Position numbers and translations under genes: made by a program. 64,000 nt of DNA. Origin: Prorocentrum cordatum (lineage: Eukaryota > Sar > Dinophyceae > Prorocentrales > Prorocentraceae). The notes under the pieces are model-generated. The model was given only the letters and a program-made list of their open reading frames with translations, ran no database searches and had not been told where the DNA came from. Below, in pieces: positions 10,771-20,609 of this stretch. Location of the stretch: the NCBI GenBank assembly GCA_963575745.1, contig CAUYUJ010014200.1:247072-311071 (forward strand), given 5' to 3'. Position 1 is the stretch's first letter; each line of letters begins with the position of its first letter.

Positions 10771-10932
10771 GTCGTGATTCTGTTCACGGCTCGAGCATGT
10801 TTGGAACGATTGCGCCCCCCCGCGAAGGCAGCATCCGAAACGACCGTCAGGCTGCGCAGCCGTGCGCCTGACGAAGGCGCGAAACGTCGCTTCAGCGCCG
10901 GCACGCCCGCGGCGTCCGACTTGCGATCGTGG

Positions 10933-11281
10933 CGCCCCATTCACCGAGCGGGTTTCAATACTCGCAAAGTGCCTACTCTCGACTAGACGTAAGAGTGACC
11001 TTTCGCCGGAGTGACCTTCGGTGCGGGCCAAATGGGGCCCCCCGATCGCCGAACGCTAGGCGGCAGTGGCGTCGTGCGCGCTTGTGGTTGGCCCCCCCAT
11101 GGCCCCCCAAAAGCCGCGCACCAAAGGTCACTCTTGCCCAGGGTCACTCTTGCGTGGAGCCCATACTCGCGAACGTCCGACAACAAAACAAGTCTTCCTT
11201 TATGTAGTGGATCGTAAACCGCCCGCGCCGGATCCAGGCCGTTTGCGAGTAGCAACTTTGCGAGTAGTGGAACGCGCTTGT
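10933..11281. mobile_element. MITE-A, copy split by MITE-B
   Basis: Outer ends: CACCGAGCGGGTTTCAATAC then TCGCAAAGTGCCTACTC on the left; the inverse, ending ACTTTGCGAGTAGTGGAACG then CGCTT, on the right. The interior CGAACGTCCGA picks up exactly where MITE-B ends, whereas the copy at 4743 has GCCTGCTCGCAAACGTCC without a break. Confidence 0.65.
10979..11163. mobile_element. MITE-B copy 1, nested in MITE-A, TACTC target duplication
   Basis: Starts TCGACTAGACGTAAGAGTGA and ends with the inverse of TGGGCTCCACGCAAGAGTGA. It is flanked by TACTC at 10974-10978 and 11164-11168. Internally, AGTGACCTTCGGTGCGGG is also repeated in inverse (CCGCGCACCAAAGGTCACT), so the arms are long. It is 185 bp and non-coding. 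Confidence 0.8.
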
Positions 11282-11892
11282 CGAACTCAGGTCTCTGGGG
11301 CCGTCAAGTGATGGCGTTTGGGCGGTCTTGGGATGCTCTGATGGGTTATGGGGCCGTCTCGGGACTCCGAGGACTGCGAGCTGAGACCACGGTAATTCGT
11401 GTTGGCCGTCGGGCGGCCCCCCGTTGCCACGGGCTGGGCGCAGCTCCAAACGCTGGTGCGACTGGTCCCCAGCATGGGGTCGGGTGACCGATTTGCCGTG
11501 CCGTTCTTCGGCCTTCTCCCACGGACGGGCCCTGGGCAGTCCCAGGGGGGGGGGATCTTTGGGCCGTCCTGGAGCTGCCTTTGGTGGTCGGTCTCGGGGT
11601 GTCGTGGGGCACCTCACAGCCTGCGACGGCGCTGTCTAGGGTCCAGGCGTCCCGGCGGAGGCGCGGCATGCCGTCTGGAGAAAGCAGCAGCACAGCAGCA
11701 GCCGCAGAGCGCTGGGCTCTGGATCCTCAAGACGCCTTCTCGCTGGATCCCCGAGGGCGTCGACGACGATGGCGGCGACGGCGGCGACAAGAGCAGCAGC
11801 GACAGAACCACGAGAGCGACCGCGACGACCACGAGAGCCACGGCGACGAGGCCCGCGACGGCGAGGGCGCCGACGACGAGACCGATACCGCT

Positions 11893-12030
11893 GCACTTCC
11901 CTCGTTTTCGCCTTTTTGGGCCTCCTGGGAGGCCCTCGTCGCCACCGCTGGATTCGACTCGAAATCCTGGTCAGAGCGCACCCAGGGAGAGGTCGAGGGA
12001 GTATCGGTATCGGTGCCTTCTGGTTTCCAC
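11893..12030 (+). repeat. Dispersed repeat R1, uninterrupted copy 1 (empty site of MITE-D)
   Basis: TTTGGGCCTCCTGGGAGGCC leads to CTGGATTCGACTCGAAATCC and TGGTCAGAGCGCACCC. The same sequence lies at 12250-12380, and in reverse at 46550-46905, where a 222-bp element splits it at GATTC. A GAC/GCG-rich low-complexity stretch lies just upstream (11765-11880). Confidence 0.7.
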
Positions 12031-12249
12031 AGACACGTACCGTGCTCAAAACGTCTGTCAATACGTTGCGTTGTGGCTCAACGTATTGGCCCACGTTTTA
12101 GTGAACTTATCGCGTCATACATGCATTTGCAGTCTACTTACTCGTTGAGTTTCGTATCAATACGCTACGTGTTGCGTGTTGCGTATCGGGGCAGCTAGGG
12201 GGCAAACAAATCATTAAGAGGATTAAAACAGACTGACATCGTCACCCTT
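12031..12249. other. Spacer between two R1 copies
   Basis: AT-richer sequence with ACGT-containing words (CGTATTGG, CGTACC, ACGTATTG) around 12040-12190. No gene. Confidence 0.4.
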
Positions 12250-12380
12250 CCTGTTTTCCCCTCTTTCGGCCTCCCGGGAGGCCCTCGTTGCCACCTCCGC
12301 ATTCGCTTCGGAATCCTGGTCAGAACGCACCCCAGGAGAGGTCCGAGGAGTTACCGGTACCTTTTCGTTTCCCTGGTCAT
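12250..12380 (+). repeat. Dispersed repeat R1, uninterrupted copy 2
   Basis: TTCGGCCTCCCGGGAGGCCC, then CGCATTCGCTTCGGAATCC and TGGTCAGAACGCACCCC. It is the second intact version of the site occupied by MITE-D at 46623. Confidence 0.7.
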
Positions 12381-12484
12381 GGGCAACGACATGGGGGCAT
12401 TAGGCACAGGTGGGGTGCATCGAGCTCCAATCGCCTTCGGATCGACGATGGGGGCCCGGTAGCCCACCACGCGCAGGAACCTGC

Positions 12485-12570
12485 GGATACGCTGTCGGGG
12501 GGCCTATCGCCGATCTATCGGCGATGTACCGCACGTGGCTAGGACGTGGATGAATTTCTTCTCAGAGCAT
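12485..12570 (+). repeat. Dispersed palindromic repeat, copy 1
   Basis: Contains ATCGCCGATCTATCGGCGAT, a 9-bp perfect stem with a 2-nt loop, embedded in GTCGGGGGGCCT...GTACCGCACGTGGCTAGG. A related copy is at 38036-38125. Confidence 0.6.
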
Positions 12571-12989
12571 TACGCTCCGGGAGGGCCGCGGCGCCCGAGA
12601 CATCCTCAAGAGCCGCCATATCTCAGAGGTTCTCGATTTATCCCCACCCGATGTTATTATCGTAATGTATCGTCGATTCCAGCTGGACGTTTGCCCCTCT
12701 GAGCCCCCGCCCCCTAACGCTGTCTCCGGCGATGCTTGCTTGAGGCTTCGTCATTGGTCCTAAACGTACCCTTGCCCGGGGTCGGCCTGGGTGGAAAAGG
12801 TCGTCCGCTGAATTGGGCGCTTGCCACTGCGACCGATCAGCCTGCCGCGTGCGTACTGGTTCAGCATCCGCGCGTCAGGACGCAAGGACGCGCTGAACGT
12901 CTGGTTGTTTGATTTCAGCGACATGCTCTGGTTTGCATCAGGGACGTCTGTGGGCATCGGGGGGGTGTTTGCGGGGTTCAGAACAACAT
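12571..12989. other. Non-repetitive sequence, no gene
   Basis: Moderate GC, no tandem structure and no recognisable peptide on either strand. Confidence 0.4.
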
Positions 12990-12990
12990 T

Positions 12991-13036
12991 GGAGTGGTGG
13001 TGCCTGTCCCATTTGGGGGACAGGCACCACCGCTCC
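12991..13036. other. 20-bp stem hairpin
   Basis: GGAGTGGTGGTGCCTGTCCC pairs with GGGACAGGCACCACCGCTCC across a 6-base loop (ATTTGG), with one G-T wobble. A smaller hairpin with the same GGTGCCTGTCC word lies near 13182-13200. The sequence does not look like a terminator (no T-run). Confidence 0.7.
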
Positions 13037-13039
13037 GTT

Positions 13040-13867
13040 GCGGTCAGGCCTGCCCGCAGGAGCGTCGTCGCAGTCTCACGCTCCACCGGGGGCCGCTGCG
13101 GCCGCGGTCGGGAGCGCTCTCGGGGGCCGCGTGCGCGTCCGAGAGCGACTTCGACCAAACGCCACCCAGACGACGTACGGGTGCCTGTCCGGGGGCACCA
13201 TCAACGCGCGTCGGCGACCGTGCCCCCCGACGCGTGCCGGGAACTAGCTGGGGTGACGCCAGGCGGGTTTTCCAGGGAGCAGCCCTTGGCGACCGCGCCC
13301 AGCGTTCGTGGCCCCATGCGTTTGGAGCGAGCGCGAGATTGCAGCGGCGTCCGCCCAGGACACCCAGGACGCATTTTGCGCGACGAGCCCCAAAACGCTT
13401 GATTGTGCGTTCGTGGGCGCACTTCCGAACGAGCTAATCTAGCCCGAAAGCGACCAATGCGTGGTCGGCCAGTGTGCCGATTGGAGCGCGCGCGCCTTCG
13501 GTGCCAGCGGATGCCCAGAGAAGACAGCGTCCTGTAATGTCCCATGGGCCGTCGCATCTGCACTTGTGCAACCGCCGTCGGCTGCGGCGCGTCGCCCCCC
13601 CCCCTTTGCCACCCCGCCTGGGTAGGAGTACGGGTATCGCTCGCGCTCGAGAATCGTTGTCTCTCGCTTGCAGAAATTCGATTGAGTATTTGGTTCCGTA
13701 GGCATTGGTCTAAATAGGCTTTTTATCTAACAGCGAAGACTGATAGGTTTCTAGTGGCCCCAAAAGAGAGCACCATGACTCCCCAGGGGGGTCTGGGCAG
13801 ATGCCAGACGGGTGCCAAGGGAATCCCGGGAGTGCCGCGGGAATTCGAATTTTTAAAAAGAAAATAT
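13040..13867. other. GC-rich then AT-richer intronic sequence, no gene
   Basis: Open frames up to about 190 codons on the + strand have ordinary composition and no motifs. Nothing supports coding. The 13700-13860 part is AT-richer and leads into the 73-bp satellite. Confidence 0.4.
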
Positions 13868-14218
13868 TAGCCCACTTCGTGGTCTTCGATTTCCCAGAAC
13901 TCCATTCCTGGGCATGATTCTGAATGCCCAGAGCCAACTGTAGGCCACTTCGTGTTCTTCGAGTTCCCCGAACTACATTCCTGGGCATGACTTTGAATAC
14001 CCGAAGCCAACTGTAGGCCACTTCGTGGTCTTCGAGTTCCCAAAACTCCATTCCTGGGCATGATTTTGAATGCCCGGAGCCAACTGTAGGCCACTTCGTG
14101 GTCTTCGAGTTCCCAGAACTTTATTCCTGGGTATGATTTTGAATGGCCAGAGCCAACTATAGGCCACTTCGTGTTGTTCGAATTCCAAGAATTCATTCCC
14201 GGGCTTCCTTTTGAATGC
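13868..14218 (+). repeat. 73-bp satellite, about five units
   Basis: GTAGGCCACTTCGTGGTCTT starts units at 13940, 14013, 14086 and (as ATAGGCC) 14159, so the period is exactly 73. Each unit also has TTCCTGGGCATGATTTTGAA. The period is not a multiple of 3, so the open minus frame through it is not evidence of a gene. Confidence 0.9.
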
Positions 14219-15657
14219 TGAGGCAGGCTGATGTTGAGGCTGAGGCAGGCTGATGCTGAGGCAGGCGGAGGCTGAGGCCGAGGCTGAATGCAGACTGAGG
14301 CTGAGGCTGAAGCAGGCTGAGGCTGAGGCTGAGGCAGGCTGAGGCTGAGGCTGAGGCAGGCTGATGCTGAGGCAGGCGGAGGCTGAGGCTGAGGCTGATG
14401 CAGGCTGAGGCTGTGGCAGGCTGAGGCTGAGGCTGAGGCTGAAGGCAGACTCAGGCTGAGGCTGAAGCAGGCTGAGGCTGAGGCTGAGGCTGAGGCAGGC
14501 TGAGGCTGAGGCTGAAGCAGGCTGAGGCTGAGGCTGAGGCTGAGGCAGGCTGAGGCTGAGGCTGAAGCAGGCGGAGGCTGAGGCAGGCTGAGGCTGAGGC
14601 CGAGGCTGAAAGCAAACTGAGGCTGAGGTTGAAGCAGGCTGAGGCTGAGGCTGAGGCAGGCTGAGGCTGAGGCAGGCTGAGGCTGAGGCTGAGGCTGATG
14701 CAGGCGGAGGCTGAGGCAGGCTGAGGCTGATGCAGGCTGAGGCTGGGGCCGAGGCTGAGGCAGGCTCAGGCTGAGGCTCAAGCAGGCTGAGGCTGACGCT
14801 GAGGCAGGCTGAGGCTGAGGCTGAGGCTGAGGCTGAGGCAGGCAGGCTGAGGCTGAGGCTGAAGGCAGGCTGAGGCTGAGGCTGAGGCTGAGGCCGAGGC
14901 TGAAGGCAGACTGATGCTGAGGCTGAATCAGGCTGAGGCTGAGGCTGAGGCAGGCTGAGGCTGAGGCTGAGGCAGGCTGATGCTGAGGCAGGCTGAGGCT
15001 GAGGCTGAGGCTGAGGCTGATGCAGGCTGATGCAGGCTGAGTCTGAGGCAGACTGAGGCTGAGGCCGAGGCTGAAGGCAGACTAAGGCTGAGGCTGAGGC
15101 TGAGGCAGGCTGAGGCTGAGGCTGAGGCAGGCTGAGGCTGAGGCTGAGGCAGGCTGATGCTGAGGCAGGCTCAGGCTGAGGCTGAGGCTGAGGCAGGCCC
15201 AGGCTGATGCAGGCTGAGGCTGAGGCCGAGGCTACAGGCAGACTGAGGCTGAGGCTGAAGCAGGCTGAGGCTGAGGCTCATGCAGGCTGAGGCTGAGGCT
15301 GAGGCTGAGGCTGAGGCGGGCTGATGCTGAGGCAGGCTGAGGCTGAGGCTGAGGCTGATGCAGGCTGAGGCTGAGACTGGCTGAGGCCGAGGCTGAAGGC
15401 AGACTGAGGCTGAGGCTGAAGCAGGCTGAGGCTGAGGCAGAGGCAGGCTGAGGCTGAGGCTGAGGCAGGCTAATGCTGAGGCAGGCTGAGGCTGAGGCTG
15501 AGGCTGATGCAGGCTGAGGCTGAGGCAGGCTGAGGCTGAGGCCGAGGCTGAAGGCAGACTGAGGCTGAGGCTGAAGCAGGCTGAGGCTGAGGCTGAGGCA
15601 GGCTGAGGCTGAGGCAGGCTGAGGCTGAGGCTGAGGCAGGCTGAGGCTGAGGCTGTG
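14219..15657 (+). repeat. GAGGCT hexamer satellite with about 157-bp higher-order units
   Basis: 1.44 kb of GAGGCT/GAGGCAGGCT hexamers. The rarer words GCCGAGGCTGAAGGCAGACT or GCTGAAGGCAGACT recur near 14277, 14431, 14599, 14748, 14893, 15064, 15224, 15386 and 15541, giving a higher-order spacing of 145-171 bp. The hexamers keep minus frames open as Ser/Leu/Gln/Ala repeats. Confidence 0.9.
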
Positions 15658-15994
15658 ACTGCGACTGCCGTTGCCACTGCGACTGTCATCGCGAATGCGA
15701 CTACGACTGCGAGAACAGCAGAATTCTACAACTGGATGCTCATCTGAATCTTAAGGGGAATGCTTCCAGATATGCTCCTACACATCGCTGTTAGGTTGCT
15801 TTGCCGGGATAATGTTTTCGTATGTTTGCTTCAGTGTCTGGGAAGAGAGATCATGGATGTGATGGCCTCCTCTTAGCCCTATTCTGTCTCGGCGCGTTCG
15901 GCTGTGATTCGGAGGAGGAGGAGGCCCAGAAGGCTCCAGGAGGCCCCAAGAGGCCCCAGGAGGCCCCAGGAGGGGGCAGGAGGCTTAAGGAGGA
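15658..15994. other. Short unique stretch before the (GGA)n, no gene
   Basis: Begins with decayed GACTGC repeats, then about 200 bp of unique sequence, then GGCCCCAGGAGG repeats. No exon recognised. Confidence 0.4.
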
Positions 15995-16060
15995 GGCAGG
16001 AGGAGGAGGAGGAGGAGGAGGAGGAGGAGGAGGAGGAGGAGGAGGAGGAGGAGGAGGCGG
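15995..16060 (+). repeat. (GGA)n array before a helicase exon
   Basis: About twenty GGA triplets on the + strand ending 12 bp before the exon at 16072. Confidence 0.9.
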
Positions 16061-16071
16061 GGGGCGGCCAG

Positions 16072-16143
16072 GGCAGCCACGTGATCTTCCTGCACCCCAT
16101 GCTGGCCGCGCGGCCAGAGCGGGCCGCGGCCCAGGAGCTCCAG
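16072..16143 (+). CDS. SNF2-family helicase, exon carrying motif V (part 2)
   Basis: A 72-bp, 24-codon phase-0 exon encoding GSHVIFLHPMLAARPERAAA followed by QELQ. SHVIFLHP is the strand that follows the GTNLT loop in SNF2-family helicases, and QELQ leads into the QAIGRARR motif VI encoded by the exon at 19307. The upstream sequence ends GGCCAG (AG|G acceptor); the downstream bases are GCCTTG, so a GC donor is needed. Reading on into the flanks gives only (GGA)n and (GTC)n translations. Intron 1 would be 6,295 bp and intron 2 3,163 bp. The phase, order and motif continuity with the exons on either side make this a confident call even though it is so small. Confidence 0.75.
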
Positions 16144-16174
16144 GCCTTGCTGGATGCGTCGGCGTCGACGCCGC

Positions 16175-16482
16175 CCTCATTAGTCGTCGTCGTCGTCGTT
16201 TTCGTAAACGTCGTTGTTTGTCGTCTTTCGTCCTCGTCCCGTCTGTCGTCGGTCCTCGGTCGTCGGTCGTCGTCTGTCCTCTGTCGTCGGTCGTGGTCGT
16301 CGTCGTCGTCGTTTTTGGTCGTTGTCGTCGTCTGTCGTCGGTCGTCGTCGTCGTCGTCGTCATTTTTGGTTGTCGTTTGGCGTCGGTCGTCGTCTGTCGT
16401 CTGTCGTCTGTCGTCTTTCGTAATCGTCTGTCGTCGTCGTCGTCCGTCGTCGTCGTCGTCGTCCTTGGACGTCCGTCGTCGA
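16175..16482 (+). repeat. (GTC)n-derived microsatellite
   Basis: GTC triplets mixed with GTCGTCTGTCGTCGGTC blocks for about 300 bp. Minus frames read Asp/Arg/Thr repeats. Confidence 0.85.
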
Positions 16483-18655
16483 TGAGGGAATTGGAGGGGG
16501 AAGGACAGGGTGGGAAAGAGAAGAGGAGGGTAGAAAGATGAGGAGGGGGAGGACGGATGAACGAACGGATTTCGAGTGTTTCGTTTTCTGTCATTCCTTT
16601 TGGCGTTGCGGAGGCCTCCGGGGACCTCTAGGAAGTCTTCCTCGCGAGACCCCAGGAAGCGTTCGGAGGGGAGGACAGGGAGGAGGAGGAGAAGGAGGAG
16701 GAGGAGGATAGGGAGGAGGAGGGTCAGGAGGAGGGGAAGAGGAGAGTCTTGAGGGTGGTTCAGTGTGGGCCCACCAAAATCGCCTCCTGCTCCCCCCGCC
16801 ACTTCTTGCTGCTGCATTGCCCCCTCATTCCCTCTCGTTCCTCCTCCTTCGCACCCCAACCCTTGCGCTTCCACAGTGATCCATCCATACTTGCTCCTTC
16901 TCGCATTCCTTCTCTTCTGCTTCCTGATGATCCCCCACTTTATCATGCTCTCACCGGCCCTATCATATCATTATCCTCCTGGTCGTCCTGCTCCTTCTCC
17001 TCCTCCTCCCATCGCACGCTCGTCTTCTCCTCCTCCTCCTCCTTCTACACCTCCTTCCACTCCACCGCATCCCTCATTTCATGTATTCGTTGTTCGAGTG
17101 TGATGATTCGTAGCTGATTACGCGTGTAAATATGCGCCCGCGTGTCACATGCCGCTTTACTGCTGGTTGGAGTCACTGGCGTGTCGGAGCATGTGCATGT
17201 GTGCTCGTGCATGTGTGCTCGTGCATGTGTGTCCGAGGGTCTGGCGGGGTTGGGAGATGAGGCTTTGGACCCCGTGTCGGCGCCACGAGCCAGGCTCAGT
17301 CGGCGCAAAGCGAATACCGAAATACAGTTTGAACCATCTGGTCGTGGACATACTGGGCGGACCCACCCTGATCAAACGTGTCATGTTTTTGTTTGCCTGC
17401 GCAGCCCGATCTGTGGGACCAGCTGTCCAGTGAAACGCGGATGTGCAGCCGAATGGCGATCGTAACGTCTTGTCCTCAGCGATCCTCTCCCGCGGACTTT
17501 TTGATACTAGAGTGGGAACGTACTCTGCTTGCAGCACTGTCCGCTGACCACGGAAATGCTCAGACGGCGTGGTGGCCACGCAACTCGTTGAGTTAAAGGC
17601 TTGTCTCCCCCGCTTCGCTTCTGGGGCAGCAGTATCTGAACGGTACTTTAAGAATTTTCGGCGTGCTGGGTTTTATGTCGGAGGGTTGCTAGGCGAGGCT
17701 GATTACACGGAGGCGGCGGCTCCCGAGGCAGGGTGCCAGAATACGATGTCCCTACAGGCGGGTCCGGATGGTCAGGCTGCACATTGGCAGGGCTCCAACG
17801 CAATCGTCCGCTGAGCCAGGGGCTCCTTGTGAAAGTTTTACCGGTGGCAGTTTGGTTTAAATTATAAAGGCAGCCTTTGGGCCTTTGCTGGTGGCAAAGA
17901 CTGGATTGGCGAGGCAGGCTGGACCTTGATTTTTGCCATGTACTCCGTCATGTACGGCTCCTCTGGCAAAAGCCTCCATCATCCACATCTGTTGCCGTCG
18001 CGCTCGTCGGATCTGATTGCGACCCCCGTCGCATGGAACTTGAAAGTGCATTGTAGGTACGTGGATTGGCGCTCTCGCCAAATGCTGTTCTAGGTTTTTA
18101 CCTCATCACGACTACCATCACATCTTGTTGTAGACTATCACCTGCGTTCGACGGAAGATTTGAGGTAGTCCCCAGCGGTTGCCTTGATGTGTCCAGCGTT
18201 TACTCTTACTCCTCCCTCCTCCACTTCGCCGTCCTGTTGTTTTCCAGCGGCTCTGACGACCCTCGGCCCATCTCGCCACCGTGCCTGGGTTGTGGGTCAG
18301 AGTGCTCTCTCTGGGATGCTTCTCGTCTCTTCGGAGCGCTGTGTCGGCCTCTTGGGGCACTTTTATCTGTGGGCCGTCTCGCGGATCTCCTGAGGCACTT
18401 GCGGGACTCTCTGGGGTCTGTCTTGGTCTGGATGGGGACTTTCCCGGGGGATTTGTTTTTTTTTGTCGTAGGCCTTGCTTGGCCAGCTTGGATCACTCAG
18501 GGGGATGACGCTGCTGTTGATGATGAGGCACTGAAGTTACTCACGTTTCGCGTATGCCCGCCAGCCAATTCAGCAACGCTACCGATGAGGGCTGGCGGGA
18601 CATGTGGGGAGGTGACATAGATAGTGAATCAGCGCGGGCAGCCATAATGAACTGA
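16483..18655. other. Intron-like sequence, no gene identified
   Basis: Contains GGA-rich patches (16670-16740), a TCC-rich patch (17000-17060) and a short CATGTGTGCTCGTG repeat (17190-17230). The remainder is unique-looking. Open frames up to about 180 codons lack motifs. Confidence 0.4.
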
Positions 18656-18845
18656 GGATGCGGAGGAGGAGGGAGGAGGAGGAGGAGATCAGGTTCGAAA
18701 CAACAAAAGGAGTAATAGGACAAGGACGAGGAGGACGATACGGGCAAGGACGAGGAGGAGGAGGAGGAGGACGAGGACAAGGAGGAGGAGGAGGAGGAGG
18801 AGGAGGAGGGCGAAGGCGAGGACGAGGAGGACAAGGGAGGCGCCA
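18656..18845 (+). repeat. (GGA)n with GAC interruptions
   Basis: GGA and GAC triplets on the + strand, densest at 18750-18830. Confidence 0.85.
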
Positions 18846-19306
18846 CAGGGATAAGAAGATGTGGCATGTAGGGAAGATCGAACCCCAAGCGGGGTACGTT
18901 CGAAGACAATTATGGCGGGTATCGAGGGCTTGGGATCTACGTTTCCAGCACGAGAGTGGCTGAAAGCGACAGCCTGTACATGATTGTTGTTGTTGCGGCT
19001 GTCGTACGGTGCAATGGATTGTGGTCTCGGGAGCAAGAATTCGGCATTTACTGGCGCGTGTGTCCTCGCGAGCGCGAGCGCGACACAGTCTATCAGGGAT
19101 TGTGGCCTTCGGATCGCGACAGCGATCCAATTCACCAGAGGCAGTCCTTTCGGGAGGGCGAGCGTTGGGTGATGCACTGTTGACTGCGGTTTCGGGACGG
19201 CGAGCCTACTGCAGCGTCGATCGGATTGTGACCTCGGGAGCGCGAGAACGTTGCGACAGGACCTCGAGCTCTACTCCTCCTCTGGCGGGGCCCACCGCCC
19301 GTGCAG

Positions 19307-19390
19307 GCCATCGGCAGGGCGCGGCGGCACGGCCAGAAGCGCGAGACGCTCCACGTCTGGCGCTTCGTCACCGGGGGCACGCTGGAGGAG
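19307..19390 (+). CDS. SNF2-family helicase, exon carrying motif VI
   Basis: Encodes AIGRARRHGQKRETLHVWRF followed by VTGGTLEE. This is motif VI of SNF2 helicases (Q-A-I-G-R-A-x-R-x-G-Q) with the usual trailing HVWRFV and GT-x-EE; its arginines contact ATP. The Gln of QAIGR is the last codon of the exon at 16072. The acceptor is GTGCAG ending at 19306 after a pyrimidine-rich run (CTCTACTCCTCCTCTGG). The exon is phase 0. The 3' end is uncertain: about 19390 if GAGGCC is a GA donor; further on the frame runs into (GGA)n as poly-Glu. The last 50 bp are duplicated at 19781. Later exons may lie at 32.3 and 37.2 kb (inferred, weak). Confidence 0.8.
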
Positions 19391-19425
19391 GCCCCGCCCC
19401 GCGGGCCGCCCGCAGCCCCACCGGA
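19376..19425 (+). repeat. 50-bp direct repeat, copy 1 (end of helicase exon)
   Basis: GGCACGCTGGAGGAGGCCCC and the following 30 bases, repeated at 19781 with a 3-base indel and two substitutions. The two copies bracket the (GGA)n array. Confidence 0.8.
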
Positions 19426-19780
19426 GGAGGAGGAGCCGGAGGAGGAGGAGGAGGAGGAGGAGGAGGAGGAGGAGGAGGAGGAGGAGGAGGAGGAGGAGGA
19501 GGAGGAGGGGGAGGGGGAGGGGGAGGGGGGAGGAGGAGGAGGAGGAGAGGAGGAGGGGAGGAGGAGGAGGGAGGAGGAAGGAGGAGGAGGAGGAGGAGGA
19601 GGGAGGAGGAGAGGAGGAGGAGGAGGGGGAGGGGGAGGGGAGGGGAGGAGAGGAGGAGGGGAGGAGGAGGAGGAGGAGGAGGAGGAGGAGGAGGAGGAGG
19701 AGGAGGAGGAGGTGGAGGAGGAGGAGGAGGGGGAGGGGGAGGGGGGGAGGGGGGGGGAGGGGGGAAGGGGGAGGGGGAGG
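19426..19780 (+). repeat. (GGA)n/(GGGGA)n purine array, 355 bp
   Basis: Pure G+A on the + strand, first GGA then mixed GGGGAGG blocks. It opens long poly-Glu, poly-Gly and poly-Arg frames, which are artefacts. Confidence 0.9.
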
Positions 19781-19831
19781 GGCACGCTGGAGGAGGCCCC
19801 GCCCCGCGGACGGCCGCCCGCGGCCCCACCC
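19781..19831 (+). repeat. 50-bp direct repeat, copy 2
   Basis: GGCACGCTGGAGGAGGCCCC..GCCCGCGGCCCCACC, a duplicate of the helicase exon end at 19376. Confidence 0.8.
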
Positions 19832-19867
19832 GGCCGGGGCCGGTGGAGGAGGCCTCTCCGCTCGGCC

Positions 19868-20003
19868 TGGCATCGCTCGGACGTGTGCGCTTGTTCCTCG
19901 GCGAGGACCATCGAGGAGCATCCTTGATCATTTGCCGAAAAAGCCACGCACGAAACCGATAAAAAAAAAAAAAACACAGGGAGTGGACGTCCGAGCGATG
20001 GCG
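19868..20003. mobile_element. MITE-C copy 1
   Basis: Begins TGGCATCGCTCGGACGT and ends with the inverse ACGTCCGAGCGATGGCG. The interior has CGAGGACCATCGAGGAGCAT, then CCTTGAT and a poly-A run before CACAGG. It is closely matched at 38537-38664. 136 bp, non-coding. Confidence 0.75.
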
Positions 20004-20007
20004 AGCC

Positions 20008-20189
20008 GGCTGCGCGCCAGAGTGATTTTTGCTCGCCAGGGGGGCGTGTGTGTGTCGGGCCCACGCCGGAGGGCCTCCAAGCATGGGCCTGCGCGCTCGG
20101 AGCTGGCCCACCCGCGCCCCCGAGAGCCGCGGAGCTCAGACTCGCCCTTGACGCGTGCCCATTGTCTAGGGCCACTCTGGCGTGCAGTC
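20008..20189. mobile_element. MITE-B-like copy 3, diverged
   Basis: GGCTGCGCGCCAGAGTGATT near 20007-20026 is matched in inverse by AGGGCCACTCTGGCGTGCAG near 20168-20187. The latter is almost identical to the right end of MITE-B at 33306-33320. It abuts MITE-C copy 1. No target duplication is visible. Confidence 0.5.
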
Positions 20190-20507
20190 GATGCCCCTCC
20201 TCCTCCTCCTCCTCCTCCTTCAGAGGCCACGGTAGGGGGGATAGATTCGACGTGCATGGTCGTCGAGCGTTTATTCGCAGCTTCTCGGCGGCCCTGCCGC
20301 TTCGGGATGCTCTCCAGCAGCCGCGCCTCGCCGAGAGCGTCCTGGGGGTGCCCGGCTCGTCCCGAGCGGCCGCCCGAGAGCCGAGTGACGACCCGAGAGC
20401 TGCGGGACGACGGCGGGGGGGCGGAGAGGCTCCAGGGAAAGGGCGTCGACAAGCAACCGTCTGTGCCTCTGATGGGCCGATTTGCCACCACCACTACCAC
20501 CGTAGAC
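20190..20507. other. GC-rich stretch, coding uncertain
   Basis: A + frame reads FSAALPLRDALQQPRLAESV and a minus frame is also open. Neither has a recognised domain or clear splice borders. Confidence 0.3.
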
Positions 20508-20559
20508 AGGAGGAGGAGGAGGAGGAGGAGGAGGAGGAGGAGGAGGAGCAGGAGCAGGA

Positions 20560-20609
<50 letters not shown>

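Noticed and set aside
14219-15657. Ser/Leu/Gln-rich minus-strand protein
   Set aside because: Hexamer repeats keep every frame open; no unique domain or start.
19426-19780. Long poly-Glu, poly-Gly and poly-Pro frames on both strands
   Set aside because: Direct translations of (GGA)n. The same is true of the frames across 35171-37200, 41280-41725 and 45160-45412.
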